Assembly (NCBI RefSeq): GCF_001310895.1
Contig: NZ_BAZS01000017.1
Location: 17,018 to 81,017 of the forward strand
Direction: 5' to 3'
Source: Virgibacillus halodenitrificans JCM 12304
Lineage (GTDB): Bacteria > Bacillota > Bacilli > Bacillales > Amphibacillaceae
Length of the DNA: 64,000 nucleotides
Below the pieces are notes generated by a model. The model was not told where the DNA came from and ran no database searches. It saw nothing but the letters and a program-made list of their open reading frames with translations. Shown here piece after piece: positions 17,326 to 27,591 of the stretch; position 1 is the stretch's first letter, and the number at the start of each line of letters is the position of its first letter. Both the position numbers and the translations under genes were made by a program.

Positions 17326-17471
17326 AAAGAGGTTTTGTTATAATCTTTGGCATAAAATAAGACAATGAAATGGGAATATCTAAGACGAAGGACTAAAGTA
17401 GACTATTTTAGGGAAATATTTCAAAGCACAGGGATAAAAAGAAAAGTACAGTACTGCTCAGCCTGAGTTGT

Positions 17472-17499
17472 TTGACAATCATCCTCTTATTTGAATACT
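17472..17499 (+). promoter_or_regulatory. Probable sigma-A promoter of glsA
   Basis: A perfect -35 TTGACA (17472-17477) and an AATACT -10 (17494-17499) are 16 bases apart, about 80 bases before the glsA start. The stretch between copy A of the repeat and this promoter contains nothing else I can name. Confidence 0.5.
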
Positions 17500-17580
17500 G
17501 TATAGAAGAGGACAAATAGCATTATTCCTAATCAAAAAAGGTTTCATGGAGATCATACATAATAATAAAGGGGTGATTAA

Positions 17581-18576
17581 ATGGTGCAAGGTGCAGCAAA
17601 TTGGAATACAGAACAAACCCAGGAATGGTTGCAAAATTATGTAGATGATTGGGTTTCATTTTACCGTAAGCAAACAGACGAAGGAGAAGTTGCTTCGTAT
17701 ATACCAATTTTGCAGGAAGCAAATCCGGATCATCTTGGAATATCTATTATTGGTAAGGATGGAATGAAAGTACGCTCCGGAGATACTGAAATTCCTTTTA
17801 CAATTCAAAGTATCTCGAAAGTACTAAGTTTTATTGTCGCATGTATGGAAAAGGGACTTGCCTATATGTTGGATCGAGTTGATGTAGAACCTACTGGAGA
17901 GGCATTTAACTCTATTATGCACCTTGAAATGAGGAAGGTTCAAAAACCATTTAATCCTTTAATTAATGCAGGAGCTATTACAGTGACATCTACTTTAGAG
18001 GGAAATACATCAGATGAAAAATTAAAACCTATTCTGGATTTAATGGAAACAATCCTTGGTTATAGACCTGCCCTTAATGTAGAGGTGTATGAATCAGAAA
18101 GAGATTCATCTATGCGGAACCGTGCAATAGGCTATTATTTGCTTGAAACGGGGTTTCTTGAATCGGATCTTAATATTACTCTGGAAACGTATTTCAAACA
18201 ATGCTCTATTGAAGTGACGGTAGATGATCTGGCTAAAATAGGCGTGGTGCTTGCGAATGACGGAGAGGATCCGAAAACTGGTGAAGAACTTATCCCAAGA
18301 AAAATAACACGTCTGGCAAAGGCATTAATGTTAACTTGTGGGATGTATGATGCCTCAGGGAAATTTGCTGCATATGTTGGTATACCAGCAAAAAGTGGGG
18401 TGTCAGGGGGGATCGTTGCCCTTGCACCACCAAGGGTACGTGATGAAGATTTGCCGTTTATAAATGGCTGTGGCATTGGAGTATACGGCCCTGCTCTTGA
18501 TGATAAAGGAAATAGCTATGCAGGCATAAAGCTATTACGTCACATTGCCAAACAATGGGATTTGAGTATTTTTTAA
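17581..18576 (+). CDS. glsA: Glutaminase A
   Basis: This 331-residue enzyme of the serine-dependent beta-lactamase-like glutaminase family hydrolyses glutamine to glutamate and ammonia. The catalytic pair is S77 and K80 in TIQSISKVLSF. Other family blocks are FNPLINAGAITVTS, TYFKQCSIEVTVDDLA and GVSGGIVALAPP. The length matches the family (about 310-330). An AAAGGGGTG ribosome binding site precedes the ATG. An AGCS-family carrier lies two genes downstream on the other strand. In B. subtilis glsA pairs with the AGCS glutamine carrier glnT, so the two may cooperate in glutamine use. Confidence 0.95.
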   Translation: MVQGAANWNTEQTQEWLQNYVDDWVSFYRKQTDEGEVASYIPILQEANPDHLGISIIGKDGMKVRSGDTEIPFTIQSISKVLSFIVACMEKGLAYMLDRVDVEPTGEAFNSIMHLEMRKVQKPFNPLINAGAITVTSTLEGNTSDEKLKPILDLMETILGYRPALNVEVYESERDSSMRNRAIGYYLLETGFLESDLNITLETYFKQCSIEVTVDDLAKIGVVLANDGEDPKTGEELIPRKITRLAKALMLTCGMYDASGKFAAYVGIPAKSGVSGGIVALAPPRVRDEDLPFINGCGIGVYGPALDDKGNSYAGIKLLRHIAKQWDLSIF

Positions 18577-18599
18577 AATTCATTTAAGGAGAGTTTGCC

Positions 18600-19268
18600 A
18601 TGTGTGGTCGCTACACATTACTTGCAGAGGAAGTACAAATACTAAATGAATACCAATTGGAGCAAGACAGGATAGAATCCTATCAATCCAGCTATAATAT
18701 TGCCCCAGGCCAACAAGTGCTGGCAATTATCCATGATGGGAGAAGAAAGCGGGCAGGTTATCTTCGTTGGGGTCTTATTCCATCCTGGGCAGAGGATGAA
18801 AAAATTGGTTATAAAATGATAAATGCAAGAAGTGAGACGGCACATCAGAAACCAAGCTTTAAAAGATTAATGTCTAGAAAAAGATGTTTGATTATTGCAG
18901 ACAGTTTTTATGAATGGAAAAAGGCAAATGGGGAAAAACAACCTAAGCGCATTCGTACAAGCAATCGACAGCTGTTTTCTTTTGCAGGATTATGGGATAA
19001 ATGGGAATCACAAGATAAAGAGGTTTATACATGTACAATCTTAACAAAGGATGCCGACAATTTTATGAGGGATATTCATGATCGAATGCCAATTATTTTA
19101 CCAAAAGATAAAGAAGATTTATGGATAAAACCTGAAAAGCAGTCACCGACGGAGGCGCATCAATTTCTAGCTTCACTGTCTACAGAGAAGCTTACGGCAT
19201 ATGATGTTGGAACACACGTTAACTCAGCAAAAAATAATGATGCGGTATGTATTGAACCACTTTTATAA
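18600..19268 (+). CDS. SRAP-domain DNA-protein crosslink protein (YedK/HMCES family)
   Basis: This 222-residue SRAP protein begins MCGRYTL. After removal of Met, Cys2 forms a thiazolidine crosslink with abasic sites in single-stranded DNA. Conserved active-site segments are NARSETA (about residue 78), SFYEWKK (about 100) and DIHDRMPIIL (about 158). Family members protect abasic sites at stalled forks. The start is fixed by the need for Cys2 and by AAGGAGA upstream. It begins 23 bases after glsA and may be cotranscribed with it, with no evident functional link. Confidence 0.93.
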   Translation: MCGRYTLLAEEVQILNEYQLEQDRIESYQSSYNIAPGQQVLAIIHDGRRKRAGYLRWGLIPSWAEDEKIGYKMINARSETAHQKPSFKRLMSRKRCLIIADSFYEWKKANGEKQPKRIRTSNRQLFSFAGLWDKWESQDKEVYTCTILTKDADNFMRDIHDRMPIILPKDKEDLWIKPEKQSPTEAHQFLASLSTEKLTAYDVGTHVNSAKNNDAVCIEPLL

Positions 19269-19305
19269 AAAAGTTGACCCAGATGAAAACAGGTCAACTT
19301 TTTTA
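19267..19305 (+). terminator. Terminator after the SRAP gene
   Basis: AAAAAAGTTGACC pairs with GGTCAACTTTTTT across a 12-base loop, ending in a T-run directly after the stop codon. Confidence 0.85.
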
Positions 19306-19388
19306 ATGTCAGTACATATGAAATTTGTGGCTTTATTATGATCTGGGAAAAGCCCCAGTACACTTCAGTACTTTATCTCTTAGTAAAA

Positions 19389-20753
19389 CTAGGCACTTCT
19401 TCCAGCTTTTTGCGCCTTCTCTTGTTCTTTTTCTTCTTTGGCTACTTTCAAGAACTTCTTTGTTTCGTATACAACGACACCGGAAAGACCAAGTAGACCA
19501 ATTAAGTTTGGTGCGGCCATGAGCGCATTCATAATATCGGAGATTGCCCATACCACGCTTAGCTTTTCGACTGCACCGTAGAATACAGCTGCAACAAATA
19601 CAATTCGATAATAAGGAATAGCTTTTTCGCTAAATAGGTAACCGAAGCATTTCTCTCCATAATAAGACCAACCAACTAATGTAGAGAATGCGAATAATAC
19701 AATTCCAATTGTTACAATCATGCCACCGAAATCACCGAGGAATTTACCGAATGAGGCAGCAGTTAAATCCCCGCCGGAAAGATCCCCACCGTACATGTTT
19801 GCCATAACAATGGTAATACCAGTAATAGAGCAAACGATGATTGTATCAATAAATACCTGAGTCATGGAAACAAGTGCCTGACGTCCAGGATAGTCCGTTT
19901 TTGCGGCAGCCGCGGCAATTGGAGCAGATCCTAAACCAGCTTCATTGGAGAATACACCACGTGCAACCCCGTAACGAATAACTGTACCTAAGATCCCGCC
20001 ACCAAGTGCACTACCTGTAAATGCATCAGAAAAGATTAAACCAATCGCTGCTGGTACAATATCCAAATTCATAATGATAATAATTAATCCGCCAAGCACG
20101 TATAATGCAGCCATAATTGGCACGAAGAAGGCTGTTACACGTCCGATACTTTTAATACCACCAAGAATAACCAAACCAACTAAGACAGTAAGAATAATAC
20201 CAGTTGCCCATCCAGGTATATTAAAAGACCGTTCTAAAGCATCAGACACGGAATTTGATTGAACCATATTTCCTATACCGAAGGCAGCACATGCACCAAA
20301 TATAGCAAATAATACGCCAAGCCACTTAGCTTTCAAGCCTCTTTCCAAGTAATACATAGGACCACCAGACATTTCACCTTTACTGTTTGTCACTCTGTAT
20401 TTAACAGCTAAAATTGCTTCTGCATACTTTGTTGCCATCCCAAATAAAGCAGAAAGCCACATCCAAAATACGGCCCCAGGCCCCCCTAAAACAACAGCTG
20501 TCGCCACACCAACAATATTACCGGTACCTATCGTTGCGGCCATTGCGGTTGTTAATGCCTGATAGTGACTGATGTCTCCTTTTGACTTTTTGTCCTGTTT
20601 GGAAGGACTGAAAGCGAGCTTAAGTGCATAAGGCAATACTCTGAATTGCAAAAAGCCCAATCGAAAGGTTAAATATAAGCCCGTTCCCACAATCAAAATT
20701 AACGTAGGCGGGCCCCAGACAAAGCCACTGATTGCATCAAGAATTTCATTCAT
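19389..20753 (-). CDS. AGCS-family amino acid:cation symporter (AlsT/GlnT-like)
   Basis: This 454-residue carrier has 10-11 membrane segments. The N-terminus [20 protein letters not shown] is followed by FRLGFLQFR. The AGCS signature lies around [20 protein letters not shown] (about residues 65-85), and [20 protein letters not shown] is the second conserved block. Members take up alanine, glycine or glutamine with Na+ or H+. The ATG at 20753 is preferred because AAGGGGGAAG stands before it; the upstream in-frame ATG lacks a site. Closeness to glsA makes glutamine a reasonable guess. A short charged C-terminal tail faces the cytoplasm. Confidence 0.9.
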   Translation of the reverse strand: MNEILDAISGFVWGPPTLILIVGTGLYLTFRLGFLQFRVLPYALKLAFSPSKQDKKSKGDISHYQALTTAMAATIGTGNIVGVATAVVLGGPGAVFWMWLSALFGMATKYAEAILAVKYRVTNSKGEMSGGPMYYLERGLKAKWLGVLFAIFGACAAFGIGNMVQSNSVSDALERSFNIPGWATGIILTVLVGLVILGGIKSIGRVTAFFVPIMAALYVLGGLIIIIMNLDIVPAAIGLIFSDAFTGSALGGGILGTVIRYGVARGVFSNEAGLGSAPIAAAAAKTDYPGRQALVSMTQVFIDTIIVCSITGITIVMANMYGGDLSGGDLTAASFGKFLGDFGGMIVTIGIVLFAFSTLVGWSYYGEKCFGYLFSEKAIPYYRIVFVAAVFYGAVEKLSVVWAISDIMNALMAAPNLIGLLGLSGVVVYETKKFLKVAKEEKEQEKAQKAGRSA

Positions 20754-21008
20754 GTTTTCTTCCCCCTTTGCTTTCATTTAATTTTTTGTATCTATAGTAA
20801 ATATTCCGAAAATTTAGTTCAAATGTCAAGTGATTTTGAAAAAAAGTTTAAAAATTAATCCGAGATAGTTGAGTATTGTTGAAAAAGGGGCGCATACTGA
20901 AAAACAGGACGAAATCTTTTGCTTATCTTGTAAGTAGATGATTATAATAGAGGTAGAAAGTAAGTTAACGTTTTATAATTTTATACATACATAAAGGAGA
21001 GAAAAAGG

Positions 21009-21305
21009 ATGGCAAAACGCAGATTATTTACTGGAATGTTAGTGGGAGCAGTAGCAGGTGGTTTAGCAGCATTATTCGATAGAGAAACGAGAGAGTATAC
21101 AAAAGGAAAGCTTAAAAATGTAAAAGCAGGATCCAGTTATCTTATTAAAAACCCTTCAGATGCTGTACATAAAGTCCGTGTAGCATTTGATGAATTTAAT
21201 ACAAAAATTTCCAGTAGTTCAGAGAGCGCAATAAATGCATTGGAACAAGTAGAATCAACTTTAGAAAAATATACAAATAAAGAGGAGTCCTCACGAATAG
21301 AATAG
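21009..21305 (+). CDS. YtxH-like small membrane-anchored protein
   Basis: This 98-residue protein has an N-terminal basic and glycine-rich hydrophobic segment (RRLFTGMLVGAVAGGLAALF). A DRETRE motif and a long helical tail follow. The layout matches small YtxH-domain general-stress-type proteins of bacilli. AAAGGAGAG precedes the ATG. It stands 30 bases before the YihY-family gene and is probably cotranscribed with it. Function unknown. Confidence 0.7.
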   Translation: MAKRRLFTGMLVGAVAGGLAALFDRETREYTKGKLKNVKAGSSYLIKNPSDAVHKVRVAFDEFNTKISSSSESAINALEQVESTLEKYTNKEESSRIE

Positions 21306-21335
21306 AAGGAGTGAGATGCTGGGAGTGTGATAGAA

Positions 21336-22154
21336 ATGAATGAAGTAGTAACATTTGGAAAGCAATTATATTCAAAGATGGAAGAAACGGATGTCTTTGG
21401 ACTAGCTGCACAATTGGCCTATTTTTTCTTACTTTCACTCTTCCCTTTCCTTTTATTTGTCCTCACACTTGTGGGTTATCTTCCTATAGGTGAAATATCC
21501 ATTATTGAATTTGTTGGGACATATGCCCCTCCTCAAATTAATGAATTAATTAATACAAATATTACCCAGCTTGTAAACGAACGAAATGGCAGCCTGTTGT
21601 CTTTCAGTATTATTGGTACGTTATGGTCCGCATCGAATGGTGTTAATGCTATTATGCGTGGTTTTAACCGAGCATATGAAGTGGATGAAGATCGCTCATT
21701 TATTATATCAAGAATAATTGCAATTATCCTCACTGTTGCCATGGTGGTTATCATACTTACCGCATTTTTACTGCCTATCTTTGGAAAAATGATAGGTGTA
21801 TATCTTTTCTCATTTATTGGTATGTCGGATGGGTTCATTACTGTTTGGCAAGCTATGCGTTGGATAGTATCCTCTGTTGTATTCTTCATCGTTTTTCTAG
21901 CACTATATAAGTTGGCTCCTAACACGCGAATTTATTTCAAAAATGCCATTTGGGGAGCTATCTTTGCTACTGTATTCTGGCAACTGACTTCACTTGGTTT
22001 TTCTTACTATGTCAGCAGTATTGGTAATTATTCTGCTACATATGGAAGTCTTGGTACAGTAATTGTTCTAATGATCTGGTTCTATCTCTCGGGGATTATC
22101 CTCATGATGGGCGGAGTAATTAATGCTGTATTGAGAACAGAAAAATTAAAATAG
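21336..22154 (+). CDS. yfkH: YihY/BrkB-family membrane protein (YfkH homolog)
   Basis: This 272-residue protein has six hydrophobic segments. Characteristic blocks are DVFGLAAQLAYFFLLSLFPF, LWSASNGVNAIMRGFNRAYE and YATYGSLGTVIVLMIWFYLS. The family was once called RNase BN; that activity is not supported for it, and its transport role is unresolved. The ATG at 21336 was chosen over GTG at 21327 because GGGAG sits at a workable distance only for the ATG. In B. subtilis yfkH lies near an MFS gene and yfkD, as here. Confidence 0.88.
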   Translation: MNEVVTFGKQLYSKMEETDVFGLAAQLAYFFLLSLFPFLLFVLTLVGYLPIGEISIIEFVGTYAPPQINELINTNITQLVNERNGSLLSFSIIGTLWSASNGVNAIMRGFNRAYEVDEDRSFIISRIIAIILTVAMVVIILTAFLLPIFGKMIGVYLFSFIGMSDGFITVWQAMRWIVSSVVFFIVFLALYKLAPNTRIYFKNAIWGAIFATVFWQLTSLGFSYYVSSIGNYSATYGSLGTVIVLMIWFYLSGIILMMGGVINAVLRTEKLK

Positions 22155-22171
22155 CTGCCGTAAGCAGGCAA

Positions 22172-24113
22172 CTATTTTAATAAACGTAATCCATTCAATA
22201 TAACCAAAATAGTACTACCTTCATGACCAATTACGCCCAGTGGCAGGTCGAGTAATTGAAAAAAGTTAGAGAGAATTAATATTAGAATTATGCTCAGGGA
22301 GAAAAAGACGTTTTGCTTAATAATTTTATTCATCTTAGTAGAAATAGCCATTGCTTCTGTAATCTTCGTAAGATCATTTTTCATTAGTACAACATCAGCA
22401 GTCTCCATTGCAACGTCAGTTCCTTCTCCCATTGCAATACCGACGTTTGCGCTTGCTAAGGCTGGAGCGTCGTTAATCCCGTCTCCCACCATAGAGACAT
22501 TTTTATATTTCTCTCGTAGTTGCTTTACGTGAGTGACTTTTTCTTCAGGTAGACAGTTAGCTATATAACTATCTATACCAGCTTCTTTAGCAATTATTTT
22601 TGCTGTAAGTTCATTGTCACCAGTTAGCATCACAGTAGTAATACCATGCTTTTTTAATAAAGCTATCGCATTTTTTGCATCCTTTCTTATCGTATCCTTT
22701 AATGCAAAAACGGCGGTAATTTCATTGTTTTTCTTAGCAAATACAATAGTCTTACCTTCTTTCGCCAGATTATTTGCTACTCCATGAAGGAAGCTCATTG
22801 CATCTTCCTTTCCGACAAAATCTGCCTTGCCAATCTTCCAATGATCACCGTCTACTACCGCAGATATTCCATTTCCGCTGATTGTTTTCATATCCAAGAC
22901 TTCAGAAGCTAACTCATCTAGGCCTTTTTCTTTCGTGAATTGTACGATGGACTGTGCTAATGGATGGGTAGAATATTTTTCAATTGCAGCAACAATTTTT
23001 AATGTCTGGTTTTGATTATCCTTTTCTTTATAAAAAGCTTCTGTGACAACGGGCTTCCCGTTTGTCAAAGTCCCCGTTTTGTCAAATGCCACTGCTTTTA
23101 TATGACTCAAATTTTCAACATGCACCCCGCCCTTAAATAAAACACCATTTTTTGCACTAGAAGAGATTGCTGAAAGTGTTGCCGGCATAATAGAAGCAAC
23201 TAATGCACACGGAGATGCTACAACGAGCAGAATCATTGCTCTATATATGCTTTCCGATAATGTCCAATTAAATAATAGATAAGGTAAGAACATCATAAGA
23301 AAAACAACAGCTAATACAATTTTCACATATGTTCCTTCAAATCTTTCAATAAATAGCTGAGAAGGTGACTTTTCGTCCTTTGCCTGTTGTACAAGCTCAA
23401 TTATTTTTTGGAATAACGTTTCGTTTGCAGGCTTTGTAATCTCTATTGTAATTGTTCCATTAAGTGCAACTGTGCCTGCGTATACTTCTTCACTATGTGT
23501 TTTTTCAACAGGCAGCGATTCACCGGTAATGGCACTTTCATCTACGGAAGTTGTTCCTTTGCTTATTTTTCCGTCAGCAGGTATGCGCTCTCCCGCACGT
23601 ATAAGAACAGTGTCCTTAACCTGTAATGTGGTCAACAGGAACTTTCTTTTCTACTCCATTCTTTACGATAATTGCTTCCTCTGGTTGTAAATTCATAAGA
23701 GAGGAGATTTCTTTGTTGCTTTTGTTAAGCGTATAAGTTTCTAACGCACCAGATAATGCAAATATAAAAATAAGGATAGCTCCCTCTGTCCAATAGCCAA
23801 TAATGGCGGAGCCAATTGCTGCAAAAATCATTAACATTTCAACATTTAGTTCTTTATTAGTGATTGTTTCTGTTATGCCTTCCTTTGCCTTGGCATAACC
23901 ACCAATAATAAAAGCAAGTAGGTGAAGAAATACGAAAGCAGTACTGGTTAAATGAGACTCAAACATCCAAGCAAAAAGAATCGTGATCCCGCTGATTAGT
24001 GCGGCGATCAACTCTTTATGTTCCTTCATCTTTATCAAAGATTTTCTATTCAATATATTTCTTTTAAGCTGGTTTCGTTTTAATTTGTAAATCGAATCTA
24101 CCTCTGTAGCCAT
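22172..24113 (-). CDS. zosA: P1B-type metal-transporting ATPase ZosA, frameshifted
   Basis: The restored protein is about 647 residues, with no N-terminal HMA domain. It has the CPx-type motif ASPCALVASIMPA, phosphorylation site DKTGTLT, TGES, and hinge GDGINDAPAL. The C-terminus GVIGHEGSTILVILNGLRLL matches B. subtilis ZosA, a peroxide-induced Zn2+ uptake ATPase. The frame breaks at about 23625: VPVDH reads into ITG-stop, and removing one base gives VPVDHLQVKDTVLIRAGERI. A read error is likely. GGAGGTG precedes the ATG. A perfect PerR box 56 bases upstream supports both the identity and the regulation. Confidence 0.88.
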
Positions 24114-24168
24114 TTCAGCACCTCCATTTTAATATTTGTATGATAATTACGTTGAGAATGATTATTAT

Positions 24169-24183
24169 TTATAATTATTATAA
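24169..24183 (-). promoter_or_regulatory. PerR box upstream of zosA
   Basis: TTATAATTATTATAA is a perfect match to the 7-1-7 PerR consensus TTATAATNATTATAA. It lies just downstream of a candidate minus-strand promoter (TTGACT at 24227-24222, TATAAT at 24202-24197, 19-base spacing). Peroxide would relieve repression. perR itself is at 59.2 kb of this window. Confidence 0.85.
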
Positions 24184-24291
24184 ATTAATATTTATTATTA
24201 TATTATCATGAGAAGGTAAAAAGTCAAGATAGAAATGGCCTTTTTTAAAAATAAATAGCAAGGGAGGATGTGGAAAAGTTTCGAACATCAA

Positions 24292-24323
24292 AAAACCGGT
24301 TAGCGCAATGCCTAACCGGTTTG
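24292..24323 (-). terminator. Terminator overlapping the 3' end of the MFS gene
   Basis: AAACCGGTTAG pairs with CTAACCGGTTT around an 8-base loop. The MFS stop codon lies inside the right arm and the minus-strand T-run follows. Confidence 0.8.
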
Positions 24324-25487
24324 ATCATCTGGTGTAGATAAATTTGTCTTTTTAAAATGAATGGCTCCCATAATCAGAAGCAAGATGGTCATAATTAAAT
24401 AGAAGAAGGATAGGTCAGGAAAAAGTTCAACATATAATCCTCCCAAGAATGGCCCACTGATACTTCCAAGACTAAAGGTTACACCTACCATTAGGTTGCC
24501 AGCGGGAAGTAATTCTCCTGGAAGTAAATCTGTCATATAGGAAATTCCTAAGGAGAACAACGAGCCAACAAACATTCCTGACAAGGTAAATAATATGAAC
24601 AGTCCTACCACAGATGATTCTAATAAAGCTGCTAAACCAAAAGTAATAACTCCCCCGGCTAAAACGAATAATAAAACAGGTTTTCTCCCTAGTCGGTCAC
24701 TAAGTATACCTAAAGGAAGTTGTGTGATAAGACTTCCAAAAGCAAAACAGGGAATAATTAAAGAAAGCATGTTTACATCATGGCCAATTCGTAATCCATA
24801 TATAGGAAAGATTCCATGTAAAGATGCTTCCAGGAAACCATACCCAAATCCCGGTAATAAAGCAATCCAGGCGATTTTCCCTGTCTGAATAAACCTTCCG
24901 ACAGAACTTGTAGTAGTAGCTGTTTCTAAGTCATTCTCCGGCCACATGTTTTTTACGAAAAACATCATAGACCAAACCAGCAAACTTAGTACAGCTGAAG
25001 CTAGGAAAGGTAATGCTTCATTTACAGATAACATCCTTGTCATTAATGGACCCAAAGCAAAACCAAGACCGAAGAAAAGCCCATAATAAGCAATACTTCT
25101 GCCTCGTGTTTCCTTCGTAGCTGTAGTAGTAATCCAGGTTTGAGTTCCAAAGTGAAGCATCTGGTCTCCAACACCGATCAGCATGCGTAATATAAACCAA
25201 AACCATAAGGCTTCCCATAATGGAAAAAGAGCTAAAGATAAAAATACAAGCATACCGCCAATAAGGATGATTGGTTTAAAACCCAATCTTCTCATTGGCT
25301 TTTCCATGAAAGGGGAAGCCAGAATGACACCAATATACAAGCCGGTAGCATGCAATCCATTTACAGAAGATGATATTCCACCATGTTCAAGAATAATAGC
25401 TAGAAGAGGCAGAAGCATTCCTTGAGAGAAACCGGAAATTGTAACAAGTGCTATTAATATCCAAAATCGTGTTTTTGCAGATACCAT
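24312..25487 (-). CDS. Major facilitator superfamily transporter, drug-efflux type
   Basis: This 391-residue protein has 12 predicted membrane segments. The motif-A-like loop is SDRLGRKPVLL (about residue 250), and FMEKPMRRLGFKP fills the equivalent N-terminal loop. The ATG at 25487 is favoured because AAAGGTGGGG lies about 10 bases upstream; the in-frame GTG at 25502 has none. The neighbourhood (YfkH and YfkD homologs) suggests the counterpart of B. subtilis YfkF, also an MFS protein, but I cannot confirm orthology. Substrate unknown. Confidence 0.85.
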   Translation of the reverse strand: MVSAKTRFWILIALVTISGFSQGMLLPLLAIILEHGGISSSVNGLHATGLYIGVILASPFMEKPMRRLGFKPIILIGGMLVFLSLALFPLWEALWFWFILRMLIGVGDQMLHFGTQTWITTTATKETRGRSIAYYGLFFGLGFALGPLMTRMLSVNEALPFLASAVLSLLVWSMMFFVKNMWPENDLETATTTSSVGRFIQTGKIAWIALLPGFGYGFLEASLHGIFPIYGLRIGHDVNMLSLIIPCFAFGSLITQLPLGILSDRLGRKPVLLFVLAGGVITFGLAALLESSVVGLFILFTLSGMFVGSLFSLGISYMTDLLPGELLPAGNLMVGVTFSLGSISGPFLGGLYVELFPDLSFFYLIMTILLLIMGAIHFKKTNLSTPDDQTG

Positions 25488-25632
25488 GTTTATGTTCCCC
25501 ACCTTTGTCTGTCCTCTAATCTAATTGGTTTTTTTCAGCAAGTCAATTACCAAACAAGTAATTCGTAAAATAATAGGTTATTATGGTACAAAGAATATAT
25601 AAGATAAGATTTACCATAGGAGGGTGTAAAAT

Positions 25633-26025
25633 ATGAAATTAGTAATGAAGGAAAATGGATTGAGAACGGAATTAGAGTATGGTGTGTTAGACATATCCGG
25701 GAATGAGGAATATGGATTTCGCCCATATCAGCTAATGGTTGCTTCCATAGCTGGTTGCAGTGGTTCTGTTTTTCGTAAAATTTTAGAAAAACAACGCACC
25801 GAAATAGATGACATGCAAATAACCGCTGAAGTGGAAAGAAATCCAGAAGAAGCAAATCGTATTGAGAAGATTACATTGAACTTTAAGGTCCAGGGGAAGA
25901 ATTTAGATCCAGCAAAATTGCAAAAAAACCTGGAAATCTCCCGTAAAAATTGCTCAATGGTTCGTTCAGTAGAAGGAAGTATTCAAATTGAAGAAAAGAT
26001 AGAAACAATCGAATTAAGCAATTAA
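25633..26025 (+). CDS. OsmC/Ohr-family protein
   Basis: This 130-residue OsmC-fold protein has the two redox cysteines of the family in SIAGCSGSVF (about residue 41) and RKNCSMVRSVEG (about residue 110). The length and the FRPYQLMVASIAGC block fit the small OsmC branch. Such proteins reduce organic hydroperoxides with thiols. A TAGGAGGGTG ribosome binding site precedes the ATG. It is monocistronic and I see no PerR or OhrR box in the short upstream region. Confidence 0.88.
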   Translation: MKLVMKENGLRTELEYGVLDISGNEEYGFRPYQLMVASIAGCSGSVFRKILEKQRTEIDDMQITAEVERNPEEANRIEKITLNFKVQGKNLDPAKLQKNLEISRKNCSMVRSVEGSIQIEEKIETIELSN

Positions 26026-26093
26026 GTTGTATTTAAACGTATAAAATTCATATGTCCGAAAAAACTATAGGAAAAAGGAAGGGACATGGACAT

Positions 26094-26891
26094 ATGAAAT
26101 GGAATAATAAACTAGTCTTGCTTTTGTTAACTCTTACATTGCTTTTCCCTGTATCCGCATTTGCTGCTGAAAAGAAGGAAAAGTCAAAAGAAGAATTTGA
26201 AATTCCCAGTCACGTATTAAATATTTCAAAAGAGAATACCTTTCCCAATTCCACGGAAGATCAAGAAGTTATTGAGCCGAGTGAATTGGCTAAGGAATTA
26301 ATGGATAACGTAAAGGTACCAATAAAAAATCCAGACTTGATTAAAATGCTTAACGAAAGTGCGCTTAAGCCTTCACCAATTGCAATTGGTTATCGAGGTA
26401 TGATTTATCTTGGTCGCTGGCCTTTGAACTATCATTCTTCAGAAACAACAATAAATTGGGAGTATCAGCCAATAAATGAGAACGAGTTAAACAATCTTGG
26501 CGGGGATACAAACCAAACATTAAACTACGTACAACAAGAGCAGAAAGAAATAAAAGGTGCGTTGACTAATAAAATTGCTAACCCTGATGATGTAAAAAAA
26601 ATGATGTTACTTACATCTAAAGACAAAACGAAGCTTCCACTTTCGTATGAAACCATTATTGGGAAGAACACAAAAAAGAGCAATTCCTATAATGTACCAG
26701 TAAAAAAGCTTGGTAAATTGGAGAGTTTTGCACCAGCTGTTAACGAAAAAGGACAAGTAACTTTTGGTGAGGTCTATTTGGAATTAAAAGGCTCCAAAAA
26801 AGCACTTGTTATTAAAAATGTAACAAAACAAGGAATCGGTGCATGGATTCCCATTCAGGATCACGTCTCATTTTCCTATAGTCTCAAATAA
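26094..26891 (+). CDS. yfkD: YfkD-family secreted protein
   Basis: This 265-residue protein has a signal peptide (MKWNNKLVLLLLTLTLLFPV, cleavage near AFAAE). It then has a soluble domain with GYRGMIYLGRWPLNYHSSET and a C-terminal GIGAWIPIQDHVSFSYSLK. Length and motifs fit the YfkD family of bacilli. The ATG at 26094 is preferred because AGGAAGGGA lies 9 bases upstream; an in-frame ATG at 26052 would add a basic segment in front of the signal peptide. Function unknown. Confidence 0.85.
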   Translation: MKWNNKLVLLLLTLTLLFPVSAFAAEKKEKSKEEFEIPSHVLNISKENTFPNSTEDQEVIEPSELAKELMDNVKVPIKNPDLIKMLNESALKPSPIAIGYRGMIYLGRWPLNYHSSETTINWEYQPINENELNNLGGDTNQTLNYVQQEQKEIKGALTNKIANPDDVKKMMLLTSKDKTKLPLSYETIIGKNTKKSNSYNVPVKKLGKLESFAPAVNEKGQVTFGEVYLELKGSKKALVIKNVTKQGIGAWIPIQDHVSFSYSLK

Positions 26892-26893
26892 AT

Positions 26894-26917
26894 CCCCAGG
26901 ACTCCCTGGGGTTTTTT
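26894..26917 (+). terminator. Terminator of yfkD
   Basis: CCCCAGG / CCTGGGG stem with a 4-base loop followed by TTTTTTG, right after the stop. Confidence 0.85.
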
Positions 26918-26949
26918 GTTGCTAGATATAGATTAAGTTCTTAAATAAT

Positions 26950-27485
26950 AATATTTCGCAATATAGATATACTGCGCAGTAACTAAGAATATAGAGGCTG
27001 CGTAAATCACCGCTACGGGGAAATATTCCGCTTTCCGCGGGCGGCTGATGAGCCTCCTCACGCTACGCGTTTCGGGGTCTCATCTAGGCCTCTCCTCCCG
27101 CAGGACAAGGAAAGCTTCGTAAGCAAGGCATCGCACGAAGAAAATGTGTATTTTCATTTTCGAGGAGTCTCCATATTTCCCCTTCGCTACTATTTCCTAT
27201 TAATTCTACGAAGAAAAATTGCGTTCCCATAGATCCAGAATATGCTGTGTACGAATTGATTGGAGTGTAGGGCGGCGACTCCTGCCGTAATAGCATGAGC
27301 CGAAGACCCTGGACGGAGCGTAGCGGAGGAAGCGGCTAAGGCCATGCCGGCGGAAAGCGTCCGCCTGAAACGCAAATCAATGGGTGCTTCCTCTGTAAAA
27401 TGAAATACTGCGTACACCACAAGTTACTTCGCATTTCTCTCATGAACAGAAACTCAAAATACGCACACATTTAAAATTTACAAAT
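26950..27485. repeat. Long modular intergenic repeat, copy B
   Basis: The core from AACTAAGAATATAGAGGCTG through CACCGCTACGGGGAAATATT and GGGCGGCTGATGAGC is shared with the copies at 17.0 and 37.2 kb. Copy B alone has a block of about 60 bases near 27110-27170 (around GGAAAGCTTCGTAAGCAAGG). It lacks the GGCAAAGAAG-to-GGAGGTGTG module present in A and C. It ends with CGTCCGCCTGAAACGCAAAT. It occupies nearly the whole gap before the YuiF-like gene. Confidence 0.85.
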
Positions 27486-27591
27486 ACATCCATTTGAGAA
27501 AAAGGGTTGCTTTTAACACTTTAATGCTTTATCATAGTGAAGTATAAAATAACTTATAAATTTTACTGGAATGAATGTAGGGGGAAGAATA

